From Clostridia bacterium (GTDB taxonomy: Bacteria; Bacillota; Clostridia; Christensenellales; UBA1242), in NCBI GenBank assembly GCA_900768425.1, contig CAAGCR010000111.1, forward strand, positions 1 through 25,017: a stretch of DNA of 25,017 bases, in the 5' to 3' direction. The position numbers and the translations under genes were made by a program. Under the pieces are notes generated by a model. It ran no database searches, was not told the DNA's origin, and was given only the letters and a program-made list of their open reading frames with translations. Position 1 is the first letter of the stretch. Each line of letters opens with the position of its first letter. Below, in pieces: positions 13,708 to 22,487 of the stretch.

Positions 13708-13925
13708 TTGTTGCATTAGCAACACAGACCATAACCGCAAGCAACCGCTTGCACTTCACCGCGAACAATTTATTGTTCGTTCACTGCGAGATGAAATCTC
13801 GTTCACTGCAAAATACATTTGTATTTTGTTCACTTTTTACTTTGCCCGTTCACTGAAAGCATTTTAATGCTTGTTCACTTATAATTATCTCGTCCACAGC
13901 AAAACATTCTTATGTTTTGTTCACT
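13708..13925. repeat. array of seven hairpins punctuated by TTCAC
   Basis: Consecutive perfect stem-loops: TGTTGC-ATTA-GCAACA, GCAAGC-AACC-GCTTGC, CGAACAA-TTTA-TTGTTCG, CGAGAT-GAA-ATCTCG, CAAAATAC-ATTT-GTATTTTG, AAGCAT-TTTA-ATGCTT and CAAAACAT-TCTT-ATGTTTTG. From the third on they are separated by TTCACTG-like spacers (about seven copies of TTCAC). It abuts the stop codon of the SipL-like gene. The preceding gap 13414-13707 contains no gene I can support; 13537-13556 resembles, inverted, the first 19 bases of the window, and TAGAAAAA/TTTTTCTA form a further stem near 13556-13582. Confidence 0.7.
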
Positions 13926-13930
13926 TTATC

Positions 13931-15463
13931 TTACGCTTTTTTCTGATAATATATTGCTATGTTTTCATCTTTTTCCAGTGGGTCGGTTAGGGTTGGGTTT
14001 TGGGTGGCTATTGTTTCGGCTGGAATTTTTAAGTTTTTGGCTATATCCCAAAATGTTTGACCAGTTTTGGCAAAATATATTTCTAGGGCTGAGTCACGTT
14101 CTGGCAAAGTGCCAATATCTTCTACTTTTGTAACCATACAAACTTTGTTCTTTTGCGTTACATTAACGTAGGCTTTGGCTTTTGCTGTAAAATATATTTC
14201 TCTACCGCGTTTTACCATTACGTCTACATCGCAAAGTGTAACTGTCGGTTCTAAAATTACATCGTTAGAAAAATCGCACTTTTTGTTTAGCACGTAAGGT
14301 ATTTCAATTTCTACCGATTGAATTGAGCCTAGTTCATCATTCAAATATACCACATTTGCACTTACTATACCTTCTATATATAAAGTGTCATCATTTACAT
14401 AGCAGTTGCTAACTGTACTACACACATTTGTTGTTGCCAAATATTTATCTATGCGTGGATCATTTTCGGTTAGAACAACATCGCCTTCTATTTTACCATC
14501 TAGCACTTCCGGTTTTAAATTTGTATAGTTTTCACAATCGCCCTGTGTAACTGCAAGTACATTTTTGCAAGAATAAATATCTTGTACAGACATTATTTTG
14601 TTGCACGCGTAAACATTATAGCAAACCAATACAGGAACAGTGACATCTATGTCTGTTTCGCCATTGTCTTTTTCATTTAGTTCAACTTGCAAGTTTTCAT
14701 TTATAATATGTGCAAAAACTTCACACTCGCTGTCTTTGTTTATCCCTTCGGCTTCTATTTCTTGCTTAAACGATTTTGTTATGGTAACCGTTTGAAGTTC
14801 GCTTGTTTCTTGATTATTTGCATACAATACTTTTGCATATAAATCGCCTTCAACCGATACGAAATTTGTTCCCGCGTTAAAATCATTGATAACGTAATCA
14901 ACATTAGTCATTAAAACTTTCTTAACACCATCTTTAACTGTTGCGTTTAAATTTTCGGTAATTCTATCACAATTTTGTTTTTCTAAACAAACGACATCTT
15001 GTTCTGCTTGTTTAACATATGTGCCATCACCTGCATCTTTTAAATAATTCATTTCGGTATTTTTTAAAACAACACCTTCTATATTTAAAGTTGTTAGCAC
15101 TTTAATTTGATTATTTTGTAATTTATCTATTTGTGTTGCAACGATAGATGCATTTACATTTACTTTTGAATTAATATCTATATTTTCATTATTTATTTTA
15201 TATGTAAACGGACTTTTTGCAACCTGATTATTCAAACTGCCATCTTCACATACATAAACAACATCAACAATAACATTACCGGAGATATTGCACTCTTTGG
15301 TTAAACACTCGTTAGGCATATTGACATCTACATTAGCACTGGCAGATAGCACTTTAACCGCTTCATCTTCGCCATTAACCGTAATATTGTTTTCTAATAC
15401 CATTTGCTCTTGATTTAATTTGAATTTTTGCAAAACCGGTACATTTTCGTAAATATTTTCCAT
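13931..15463 (-). CDS. sipL: SipL-like spore morphogenesis protein (DUF3794 repeats + LysM)
   Basis: 510 residues, ATG 15463 with SD GTGGAGG. Three DUF3794 (SPOCS) repeats occupy roughly residues 25-460, each with the pattern of conserved hydrophobic beta strands (for example ISGNVIVDVVYVCEDG, VEGDLYAKVLYANNQ, IEGIVSANVVYLNDE). A C-terminal LysM-type module covers about 460-507 (IYFAKTGQTFWDIAKNLKIP...IATQNPTL). This is the architecture of Clostridioides difficile SipL, which binds SpoIVA and tethers the coat to the forespore. It lies next to spoIIE in the same direction, with 138 bp between them. The family is confident; the symbol is by architecture. Confidence 0.88.
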   Translation of the reverse strand: MENIYENVPVLQKFKLNQEQMVLENNITVNGEDEAVKVLSASANVDVNMPNECLTKECNISGNVIVDVVYVCEDGSLNNQVAKSPFTYKINNENIDINSKVNVNASIVATQIDKLQNNQIKVLTTLNIEGVVLKNTEMNYLKDAGDGTYVKQAEQDVVCLEKQNCDRITENLNATVKDGVKKVLMTNVDYVINDFNAGTNFVSVEGDLYAKVLYANNQETSELQTVTITKSFKQEIEAEGINKDSECEVFAHIINENLQVELNEKDNGETDIDVTVPVLVCYNVYACNKIMSVQDIYSCKNVLAVTQGDCENYTNLKPEVLDGKIEGDVVLTENDPRIDKYLATTNVCSTVSNCYVNDDTLYIEGIVSANVVYLNDELGSIQSVEIEIPYVLNKKCDFSNDVILEPTVTLCDVDVMVKRGREIYFTAKAKAYVNVTQKNKVCMVTKVEDIGTLPERDSALEIYFAKTGQTFWDIAKNLKIPAETIATQNPTLTDPLEKDENIAIYYQKKA

Positions 15464-15601
15464 AAAACCTCCACTGTTAAAATATTTTATTACCGCATTT
15501 GTATAAATATGACCAAAATGTGTAAAATGATTGTTGCTAACGCAATAAAGGATGACTGATGACTGAATTTTAATGAAAAATTATGACTGATGATTGATGA
15601 A

Positions 15602-17908
15602 TTATCGTTCAAATATTTTCGCAACTATCACACTCATATCATCTTTTGCCACATTTTTGTTTAACGACAATACTTTATTTAAAAGTGTTTCGGCAATTTC
15701 TTGTGGATTATTTGTTGGAATATTATTGATAAAATCTTGTAGTTCCTGTGCATTTTTAAAGCCATCGGTTATGCCATCTGTCAACATCACCACTTTGTCA
15801 CCGCTTGACAAATACACTTCTTCATCTTTTGCATCGGCATTTTGGATAATACCCAAAGGCAATGCACCTATTTGCACAATTTGTGTTGTATCTTTATGTT
15901 TAATATAACTTTCGGGCGCGCCCATTTTGATAAAGTCACCAACTCCTTCGCGAACATCTAAAACGCACAAATCTAGTGCGGAGAAAACTTCATCTTTTCC
16001 CAAACTTAAAAGTTTGTTGACGCTTGAAATAATTATCTCTTTATCAAAGCCTGCTTTATAGAAATTTTCCAAAAGACCTATTGCTGTACTGCTGGTTTCC
16101 TCTGCTTTTGTTCCACTGCCCATACCATCGCATAGGGCAAAAAGATATTTACCTTCATTTATTTTAATTATAGAGTATGCATCGCCACTCATAACCGAAC
16201 CCGTTTTTGTGCGAGTTGCGACTCCAAAAATGCAATCATATTTAGGTGCAGATTTTAAAGTTAATATTTGCCAACCGGCACGCGAACTACTACACTCATC
16301 ACAAACATCCATTTTAATTCCACAAACTTTGCTAACCACTTTTGCCACACTGGCTTTAAGTCTGTCTTCTTTGCGGACAGCAAGTGTGACCGACAAAATT
16401 TGGTTTTTATCTTCAAACACCAATGCATCACTGCAAATGATATTGTTATATGTCAATTCATCTATAATCTTTTTTTCTTTACCTTTTTCAAAATTGACAC
16501 CCGTATTGACTTCTAAACTTAAATCTTTCATTATGCACGATACGCCATATAATTGCTCAGCCAAAAGCACTTTGCTTGCATCTATGTTATTTACAAGCCC
16601 TGCATAGTTTTTATACTGCACTATTAAGTCGTTTATTGTTGTGACAAGCAAATTTAAACGGTCACACTTGCCCGCAAACAATGTCGGAACATCTAACAAA
16701 TTAACTTTGCCTTTTTCAAAGCCTATAGCAATTAGTCTTTGCAAATTTTCGGCTGTTTCATATTCTAAAGCTCTATAACATTTATTCTTGTTTGGACAAT
16801 CGCTACAAGTTTTTATTCTAAGTTCGTTATACACAAGTTTTTTTGAACTGCTATCCACAAACCCGCCGGTTATCATTCCGCGAAAAACTTTATTCATCTC
16901 TGAAAACACATCGGCAAGTTCGGTTAATCTTCTATACAAAAGTTCACGATTTCTATTAATAACACTGCCCTGAGTTAAACTGCAAAGTGTTTCTTGAAAT
17001 TGACTATTATAGCCATCTAAAATTTTGGTTGGAAAAACAATAAAAGTTAAAAGTGCAACTAAAACAGGTATAAGGCTAAGTGCGTTATAGTCTAAATATA
17101 GTTTTAAATAAAATCCGCAAAGCACTTCTGCCATTAAAAGTGCAACCGATGTTATATATTTATTTTTTGTCCTAAATGCAACAACTGCCAAACTATAAAT
17201 AACAAACACACAAAGATAGGTTGGATTATTTGCATAGAATAAAGCACCAATACCAAACGACAACCCCGCAACAATAGTTATTTCAGTGCTTGACACATAA
17301 CCTAAAAACAAAATGCCCAAAGAACCAAAGAATTTTATTAAATCTATTTGGTAAAAAGAAATTGGCATTAGCCCACAAAATATACTCGCACCAAACACAA
17401 ATGCACATATTTTTTCTAATGTCGTAAGCCTACCACCTATGCCACGAACACACACACTTTCGCAATATTTTAATGTGGCAAAAGTATACAAAAGTCCTAT
17501 AGTCAGTTCGGCAAAAATTAGATAAATATTAGCATTTAAAAAATATATTTCTATAAATAATTTAGGAATATTTGTAACTATTGCATAAATTAAAATATGT
17601 AGATATTTTAAAGGTTTTTTTAATTTGTAATGTATGCCATAAATAATTAACATAATTACAACAAAAATAGCATTTTCAATTAAATTAAAATATGAAAAAT
17701 TAACCAGAAATCCTGCTAAAATAAACGCTCCGCTTAAAATAAATATATTTTGATTGCACCATAATAATGCAAAAAATAATCCAAAAGAAAAAGGATTAAA
17801 AAGTCCATTAATTTTTGCTAAATTTGTAACAAAAATTAATGCAAAAAAGAATAAATATTTTAATAATATAAATAATTTACTGCTGTAAAAATTGTTGTAT
17901 TTTACCAT
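15602..17908 (-). CDS. spoIIE: SpoIIE, stage II sporulation phosphatase
   Basis: 768 residues, ATG 17908 with SD AGGTG. The N-terminal ~300 residues contain about ten transmembrane helices. The central region (about 305-540) includes the Cys cluster CSDCPNKNKCYR seen in SpoIIE. The C-terminal PP2C domain (about 560-768) has metal-binding FALCDGMGSGTKA, an SALDLCVLDVREGVGDFIKMGA core and VVMLTDGITDGF. Known role: dephosphorylates SpoIIAA to activate sigma-F in the forespore and interacts with FtsZ at the polar septum. The length is slightly below the ~800 residues common in Bacillus. It is clustered with the SipL-like gene and a few kb from spo0A. Confidence 0.97.
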   Translation of the reverse strand: MVKYNNFYSSKLFILLKYLFFFALIFVTNLAKINGLFNPFSFGLFFALLWCNQNIFILSGAFILAGFLVNFSYFNLIENAIFVVIMLIIYGIHYKLKKPLKYLHILIYAIVTNIPKLFIEIYFLNANIYLIFAELTIGLLYTFATLKYCESVCVRGIGGRLTTLEKICAFVFGASIFCGLMPISFYQIDLIKFFGSLGILFLGYVSSTEITIVAGLSFGIGALFYANNPTYLCVFVIYSLAVVAFRTKNKYITSVALLMAEVLCGFYLKLYLDYNALSLIPVLVALLTFIVFPTKILDGYNSQFQETLCSLTQGSVINRNRELLYRRLTELADVFSEMNKVFRGMITGGFVDSSSKKLVYNELRIKTCSDCPNKNKCYRALEYETAENLQRLIAIGFEKGKVNLLDVPTLFAGKCDRLNLLVTTINDLIVQYKNYAGLVNNIDASKVLLAEQLYGVSCIMKDLSLEVNTGVNFEKGKEKKIIDELTYNNIICSDALVFEDKNQILSVTLAVRKEDRLKASVAKVVSKVCGIKMDVCDECSSSRAGWQILTLKSAPKYDCIFGVATRTKTGSVMSGDAYSIIKINEGKYLFALCDGMGSGTKAEETSSTAIGLLENFYKAGFDKEIIISSVNKLLSLGKDEVFSALDLCVLDVREGVGDFIKMGAPESYIKHKDTTQIVQIGALPLGIIQNADAKDEEVYLSSGDKVVMLTDGITDGFKNAQELQDFINNIPTNNPQEIAETLLNKVLSLNKNVAKDDMSVIVAKIFER

Positions 17909-17951
17909 AATATTTCACCTACAACAAAAGCATAATATTAACCTTATAAAA

Positions 17952-18059
17952 CACAAAAAAGAAAAGTGACATCTTTTGTCACTTTTCCACTTTTATTGTT
18001 TAAACGAAAAATAAGTATTTAAAAAGCACTACAAAGATTTTCTCTTTGATGCTTTTAAA
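17952..18059 (-). terminator. tandem terminators after mscL
   Basis: Two hairpins on the minus strand: AAAAGCA..CAAAGA/TCTTTG..TGCTTTT (18018-18059), then GAAAAGTGAC/GTCACTTTTC followed by a T-rich tract (17952-17983). Together they separate mscL from spoIIE. Confidence 0.75.
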
Positions 18060-18083
18060 TTAGTGTCTTGTTGAATGATTATA

Positions 18084-18725
18084 TTAATTTTGTTGTTTGT
18101 TTTCTTCTTCTACTTTTACGGTTTTAGAAAGAAGGTCGCGGATTTCTTTTAATAGATATTCGGTTGAATTGTGAAGAGCCTCTTCTTCTTTGGCTTTCTT
18201 TTCCTCTTCTTCCTGTTTCTTCTTTTCTTGTTCGGCTGTGTGTTTTTCGGTTAGATATGCGGTAACGGCTTCTTTATCTTTTAATGAGATTCCACGTTTT
18301 TTAAGTTCTTTTCGGTCTTCTTTTGTTATTTTGTTTTTCTCAATGTCTTCAAGCGCTTTATCGCGGGCTTCTTTATACCATTCACTGCTCTTCATTGCAA
18401 CTTTTAAGATTATAAATAGTGTCATTGCGATAATAAAGAAATTTAATACTGCGGTTATGAATGCCCCCCAATCAATATATATGCTGTTTGCATAGTCAAT
18501 AGTGCCATCAGAGTTCATCACTTTTTTTAAGAATGTATAAGCCGATGCCAAACCTTCATCTGCGCCACCTAACGATAATAGCCAGTTAATAAACGGCATA
18601 ATAATTTTATCGGTTAATGCTTTTACTATTGCAGAGAATGCATTACCTATGATAACGCCGACTGCAAGGTCAATTATATTTCCTTTACTTATAAATTTTT
18701 TAAAATCTTGAAAAAATTTTTTCAT
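18084..18725 (-). CDS. mscL: MscL, large-conductance mechanosensitive channel
   Basis: 213 residues. The N-terminus KFISKGNIIDLAVGVIIGNA is the family signature, with TM1 (about 16-45) and TM2 (about 85-107, AVLNFFIIAMTLFIILKVAM). It is a homopentameric channel that opens under membrane tension and releases solutes on hypo-osmotic shock. The C-terminus is about 70 residues longer than in E. coli and forms a Glu/Lys-rich probable coiled coil (about 140-213) that could bundle under the pore. Its ATG overlaps the stop of the upstream gene (TAATG), so translation is coupled to the SHOCT protein. Confidence 0.95.
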   Translation of the reverse strand: MKKFFQDFKKFISKGNIIDLAVGVIIGNAFSAIVKALTDKIIMPFINWLLSLGGADEGLASAYTFLKKVMNSDGTIDYANSIYIDWGAFITAVLNFFIIAMTLFIILKVAMKSSEWYKEARDKALEDIEKNKITKEDRKELKKRGISLKDKEAVTAYLTEKHTAEQEKKKQEEEEKKAKEEEALHNSTEYLLKEIRDLLSKTVKVEEENKQQN

Positions 18726-19576
18726 TAGTTTTTATATCTCCTTATTGCTTTTTGCCTTAAACGAGTATAGTCAGTATTTGTGATTTTGCCCGAATTTTTA
18801 AGTTCTTCTAATTGCATAATTTTTTTGATAAGATTTTTCGCTTTTGGATCATTTTCAGGAATGTCCGCAATAACTTGCTCTTTTTTCTCTTCTTTAGATT
18901 TTTGAACAGAAGATGTTGAGTTGGTTATTGCTTTATCTTCTTCATACTCATCTGAATAGAAATTGATACTTGTTATTATTTTAACTTTTGTTGATTTGTG
19001 GAACATTCCTATAACAAAAACAATTAGTGCAAAAAGGCAAACCAATAAACCAAAGTATGCAACCACAATTTCTTTTACTACAATTAGGTTAAAGCCAAAA
19101 TTGGTCATTATAATCTTTATAAATTCCGGACCAATATCGTTTACGCCGTTTACCATTTGGTTATATTTTAAAGTTATCATAACCGCACCAAAAACAAATA
19201 TAGCGGTAAAGATAAATATCAATACATTTGCTATAATGCCAAAGATTGCTCTTTTTACGGAAGAATATTTGCCATTATACATTCTTGATGCATTTGTAAG
19301 TAGCACGATTGTAAGCACAAAAATGGCGATTGATATTATTAAAGTGTACACAATATTTCCTTGCTCTTGAAACATACCTACAATTCTGCCCTGAGTAATA
19401 AATTCGTAAGGGAGCAAAAACACACCAAGTAGCAAATATATATATTTTGAGGCTTCGACATTAAAACTTATTAAATTAAAGACAGAAAGTCCTATTCCTG
19501 CAAAAGAAACGACAATAATTAATGCCATTAAAAAGGTTAAAAATTTTTTTGCGACTTTTATATTTCTCTTTTTCAT
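18725..19576 (-). CDS. four-TM membrane protein with C-terminal SHOCT-like motif
   Basis: 283 residues. About four or five hydrophobic helices lie in residues 10-195. A charged linker (KEEKKEQ) leads to a C-terminal segment (about 243-283) reading KIMQLEELKNSGKITNTDYTRLRQKAI, the short helical SHOCT motif common at the ends of bacterial membrane or regulatory proteins and thought to mediate oligomerisation. Role unknown; coupling to mscL suggests a function in envelope tension. No SD: TGATATTCT lies just upstream of the ATG, compatible with a leaderless message. Confidence 0.75.
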   Translation of the reverse strand: MKKRNIKVAKKFLTFLMALIIVVSFAGIGLSVFNLISFNVEASKYIYLLLGVFLLPYEFITQGRIVGMFQEQGNIVYTLIISIAIFVLTIVLLTNASRMYNGKYSSVKRAIFGIIANVLIFIFTAIFVFGAVMITLKYNQMVNGVNDIGPEFIKIIMTNFGFNLIVVKEIVVAYFGLLVCLFALIVFVIGMFHKSTKVKIITSINFYSDEYEEDKAITNSTSSVQKSKEEKKEQVIADIPENDPKAKNLIKKIMQLEELKNSGKITNTDYTRLRQKAIRRYKN

Positions 19577-19718
19577 AATTATAGAATATCACAAAAAAAT
19601 AAAAGTAACAAATAAATTGACAAAATTTTAAATATAATATATAGTATTTATGAAATAAAATTTTAAAAATTAATAAAAAATACATATTTTTATCATTGTA
19701 TTTTTATGTGGGGGCATT

Positions 19719-20099
19719 ATGGGTAGAAATCAATATGGTAATAATACAGAAGTTTTATGGACAGATAAAAAAAGAATTTTAGGTATGCCTATTTCTTTTA
19801 CTCGTTATAGTTTAGTCACTTGCCCACTTGAATGGACAAAAATTTTTGTTAAATCCGGTTTTCTTTCAACCACCATTGAAGAAGTAAACTTATATAGAGT
19901 ATACGATATTAAAATTTCACAAAGTTTAGGTCAAAAAATGTTTGGTGTTGGAACAATAACTTTATTCTCAAACGATGTCACTAGTCCATTAACAGAACTT
20001 GTAAATATTAAGAACCCTTACAGTGTAAGAAATATGTTGGCTGAAAAAATAGAAAGAGCCAGAGATGAAAAAGGCGTTAGAATAGGTGAAGTTTATTAA
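19719..20099 (+). CDS. bacterial PH-like domain protein
   Basis: 126 residues. The core (about 12-90) reads like a bacterial PH/DUF304 domain: VLWTDKKRILGMPISFTRYSL, then the strand pairs TIEEVNLYRVYDIKISQSL and GVGTITLFSND, ending in an amphipathic helix (NMLAEKIERARDEK). It is cytosolic with no transmembrane segments, and divergent from the SHOCT/mscL pair. A short GGGGG stretch precedes the ATG; a hairpin terminator follows. The domain call is moderately confident; the ligand is unknown. Confidence 0.7.
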   Translation: MGRNQYGNNTEVLWTDKKRILGMPISFTRYSLVTCPLEWTKIFVKSGFLSTTIEEVNLYRVYDIKISQSLGQKMFGVGTITLFSNDVTSPLTELVNIKNPYSVRNMLAEKIERARDEKGVRIGEVY

Positions 20100-20129
20100 G
20101 ATATATTAAACTAATTGTACACAAAAAAC

Positions 20130-20167
20130 ACAGCAAACTGAGTAATATCAATTTGCTGCGTTTTTTA
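20130..20167 (+). terminator. terminator of the PH-like gene
   Basis: CAGCAAA/TTTGCTG stem followed by CG and six T, about 30 bp after the stop codon. Confidence 0.75.
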
Positions 20168-20208
20168 TTATTGTTTGTTTTTTAATTTTCTTAAATTTAT
20201 TAAATTTT

Positions 20209-20262
20209 ACTTATTTTCTAAACCATACTTATTTTCTAAATTTGATTTATTTGCTAAATTAT
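20209..20262. repeat. three tandem 18-bp repeats
   Basis: ACTTATTTTCTAAACCAT, ACTTATTTTCTAAATTTG and a more divergent ATTTATTTGCTAAATTAT, head to tail. Minor AT-rich satellite in a gene-free stretch. Confidence 0.6.
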
Positions 20263-20291
20263 AAAAATATTTAAAATTTTTTGAAAAGGTT

Positions 20292-20326
20292 TGGGAAAAT
20301 CTTTTTTATAAAAAAGTTTTTCCAAA
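20292..20326 (-). terminator. degV terminator
   Basis: A long AT-rich hairpin built on TTGG-AAAA-CTTTTTT and its complement, about 40 bp after the degV stop on the minus strand; the tail is T-rich but interrupted. Confidence 0.5.
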
Positions 20327-20363
20327 AATTAAAATCAAAAATTAAAATATTAAAAATCAAAAT

Positions 20364-21200
20364 TTATTTTTTTAAGAACAAAATACCCAAAGTATTTGGA
20401 CCACAATGGCTGGCGATTGTTCCGCCTGCACGAGTGTGATAAATTTCTTTAAAGCCTGCATTTTTTAAAGCTTCATCGGCATAGTTTACCGCTTCTGCAC
20501 TTGCTGTTGTGTATGTTACAAATGCGAGTGAATTATCATAAGAAGAAAACTCTTTTAATGTGTCGGCACAGTAATTTTTAACCACTATATTAAAATCACC
20601 ACGATATTTTTTACCAGAAACCATTTTGCCGTTTTTTACAACAATTTGTGGACGAATTTTTAAAAGGTTTGCTCCAAGCAAAGCAAGAGATGAACACCTG
20701 CCACCTTTTTTCAAATAGTCTAATTTATTGATTACAAAGCTTGCTTGAACCAATGCTGTATCCGCATTTGTTTGCACAAAAATTTCTTCTGCTGACTTTC
20801 CTGCTTCTGCCATTTTTGCAGCTTTTATTGCAAGAAGTGCAATTCCTGTGCTTAAACTGCGACTATCCACAACATACACATTTTTAAATTTTTTGCTTGC
20901 TTTTACTGCATTTGTATAAGCACAACTCATTTCGCTAGATAAAGCATAATGAACAATCGCATCGGCATCTTTTAAAAGATTTGCAAAATGCTCTTCATAT
21001 TGAAACTCATTGACGGCACTTGTTTTTGGTAAAACTTTATGTTCTGTTACATAGTCAAAAATTGTTTCTGTTGGAACTTCACCATCTAAAACTGTTTCTT
21101 CACCTAACAAAATTGTAAAAGGCACTGTTTTTATGTTGTATTTGTTTAAAATTTCCTTTGGTAAATCTATTGTACTTTCTGCTGAGATTGCTATTTTCAT
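20364..21200 (-). CDS. DegV family fatty-acid-binding protein
   Basis: 278 residues, ATG 21200 with SD TGGAGGAT. DegV fold throughout: N-terminal ISAESTIDLPKEI, TVPFTILLGEE, the Thr/Ser ligand loop KTSAVNEFQYEEHF, ALSSEMSCAYTNA, VVDSRSLSTGIALLA, LDYLKKGGRCSS and C-terminal HTRAGGTIASHCGPNTLGI. The family (including FakB) binds a fatty acid and presents it to FakA kinase for phospholipid synthesis. No fakA is visible here, so whether this is a true FakB or a DegV paralogue is open. Confidence 0.93.
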   Translation of the reverse strand: MKIAISAESTIDLPKEILNKYNIKTVPFTILLGEETVLDGEVPTETIFDYVTEHKVLPKTSAVNEFQYEEHFANLLKDADAIVHYALSSEMSCAYTNAVKASKKFKNVYVVDSRSLSTGIALLAIKAAKMAEAGKSAEEIFVQTNADTALVQASFVINKLDYLKKGGRCSSLALLGANLLKIRPQIVVKNGKMVSGKKYRGDFNIVVKNYCADTLKEFSSYDNSLAFVTYTTASAEAVNYADEALKNAGFKEIYHTRAGGTIASHCGPNTLGILFLKK

Positions 21201-21287
21201 ATTATATCCTCCAAGTTTTTAGTTTTAATTTTTATCAACAAAAGTTTGTTTGATTTGGGGATAAAAACGAAGCCGGTGGTTATTAAA

Positions 21288-21358
21288 GCCGGAAGTGCAA
21301 AATTTTTTTGCAGTGCGATAGCACATATTTTGAACTTGTTTCAAAATTTACTTCCGGC
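21288..21358. repeat. cloverleaf palindromic repeat, copy 3
   Basis: Closing stem GCCGGAAGT (21288-21296) with ACTTCCGGC (21350-21358), whose inner GGAAGT/ACTTCC matches copy 2. Inside: GCAAAA-TTT-TTTTGC (21297-21311), GTGC-GATA-GCAC (21313-21324) and ATTTTGAA-CTTGT-TTCAAAAT (21327-21347). It lies between the divergent degV and HTH genes. Confidence 0.75.
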
Positions 21359-21605
21359 GGTTTGCTTTTTCACCAAGTCGGTTTTTACTTACCTTAACAA
21401 AACAAACTGCTCACAAACTACCTATTTTTGCAAATGATTCTTAATTTACGAATCAAAATGAAAATAGTTGTTTTACACTAGTATTTTATTAATATTATTA
21501 ATCTAAAAACTACCTACTATACTGAATAAAAGTAGAATATTAAAAAACTGAAAGTAGAATCTACAAAATACGACTCTACCGCCAGTAGAACGGCATAAAA
21601 ATAAC

Positions 21606-21634
21606 TTTACAAACAGGCATTTTTAGTGTAAAAT
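21606..21634 (+). promoter_or_regulatory. promoter of the HTH gene, likely leaderless
   Basis: TTTACA (21606-21611) and TAAAAT (21629-21634) with a 17-bp spacer; the -10 box ends 7 bp before the ATG, so the start of transcription would coincide with the start codon. No SD is present. Confidence 0.7.
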
Positions 21635-21641
21635 AACATTT

Positions 21642-22286
21642 ATGGAAGAAATGGTAACAGATGTTGTTCAAAACAACAATGATGAAGATTTAAAAATTAC
21701 AATAGGCAAAAATATTGCTGAATACAGAAAAATAGCTGGGCTTTCTCAAATTGAATTTGCGGAAAAACTAAATTATTCCGACAAAGCTATTTCAAAATGG
21801 GAGCGTGGCGAGTCTTTGCCCGATGTAATTGTGTTAAAGCAAATTGCCGACTTTTTTGGAATAACCTTAAACGATTTGGCTGGATATAATCAAAAAAAAG
21901 GGAAATTTATGCCATCGCTGAAAAAATTACTACAAAACAAAATTCTTGTTATGCTTTTATCTGTTGGACTTGTATGGCTCATAGCAACAATAGTTTTTGT
22001 AATATTAAAACTTGTAAAAGTTTTTTCTAGCGAAGCGTGGCTCGCCTTTATTTATGCTTTACCGGTTAGTTTTATTGTATGTATTGTATTCTCGGCAGTT
22101 TTTTTCAAACACCAAAAATTTATGCAAATACTTTTAGGAGTATTTGAATCTTTACTAATTTGGACTCTTTCCCTTTCCGTTTGCCTATCAATTAATTTTA
22201 CCGATATTTGGCTAATATTGATAATCGCCATTCCAATGCAAGTGCTAATTATCCTCTGGAACATCTTTAAAAAACGCAAGGTGTAA
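21642..22286 (+). CDS. XRE-family HTH regulator with membrane domain
   Basis: 214 residues. Residues about 17-78 form a Cro/cI-type helix-turn-helix: IGKNIAEYRKIAGLSQIEFAEKLNYSD with the recognition helix AISKWERGESLPD. Residues about 98-205 contain four hydrophobic helices (starting VMLLSVGLVWLIATIVFVIL), giving a membrane-tethered transcription factor, an architecture common in Firmicutes. A sensing role at the membrane is plausible but unproven. Expressed from its own leaderless-type promoter and closed by a strong terminator. Confidence 0.88.
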   Translation: MEEMVTDVVQNNNDEDLKITIGKNIAEYRKIAGLSQIEFAEKLNYSDKAISKWERGESLPDVIVLKQIADFFGITLNDLAGYNQKKGKFMPSLKKLLQNKILVMLLSVGLVWLIATIVFVILKLVKVFSSEAWLAFIYALPVSFIVCIVFSAVFFKHQKFMQILLGVFESLLIWTLSLSVCLSINFTDIWLILIIAIPMQVLIILWNIFKKRKV

Positions 22287-22295
22287 GCATATATG

Positions 22296-22338
22296 AAAAA
22301 GACAAAATTGTATTCCCGCTTCAATTTTGTCTTTTTTA
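22296..22338. terminator. terminator of the HTH gene
   Basis: A perfect 15-bp stem AAAAAGACAAAATTG and complement with T-run, immediately after the HTH gene. The remaining gap to 22487 contains a CACAAT/ATTGTG stem and no gene I can support. Confidence 0.9.
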
Positions 22339-22487
22339 TATTTAATTAAATTTTGACAATATTATATTTAAACAGGTTAGATTCTATATTCCACAATAAA
22401 TTGTGTCAACACTGTTTGAATGGATTTTAGTTTTGCTTGTATATATCTTCAGATAATACAAGTAATTAGGGTAGGCTTATAAAATGC

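Noticed and set aside
13646..13867. 73-codon plus-strand ORF
   Set aside because: It runs through the palindromic hairpin array; the peptide simply reflects inverted repeats and has no SD.
13708..13925. CRISPR array
   Set aside because: The constant element is only 5-7 bp, the variable parts are self-complementary, intervals are irregular and no cas gene is present.
21246..21437. 63-codon plus-strand ORF between degV and the HTH gene
   Set aside because: It covers cloverleaf repeat copy 3 and has no ribosome binding site or protein features.
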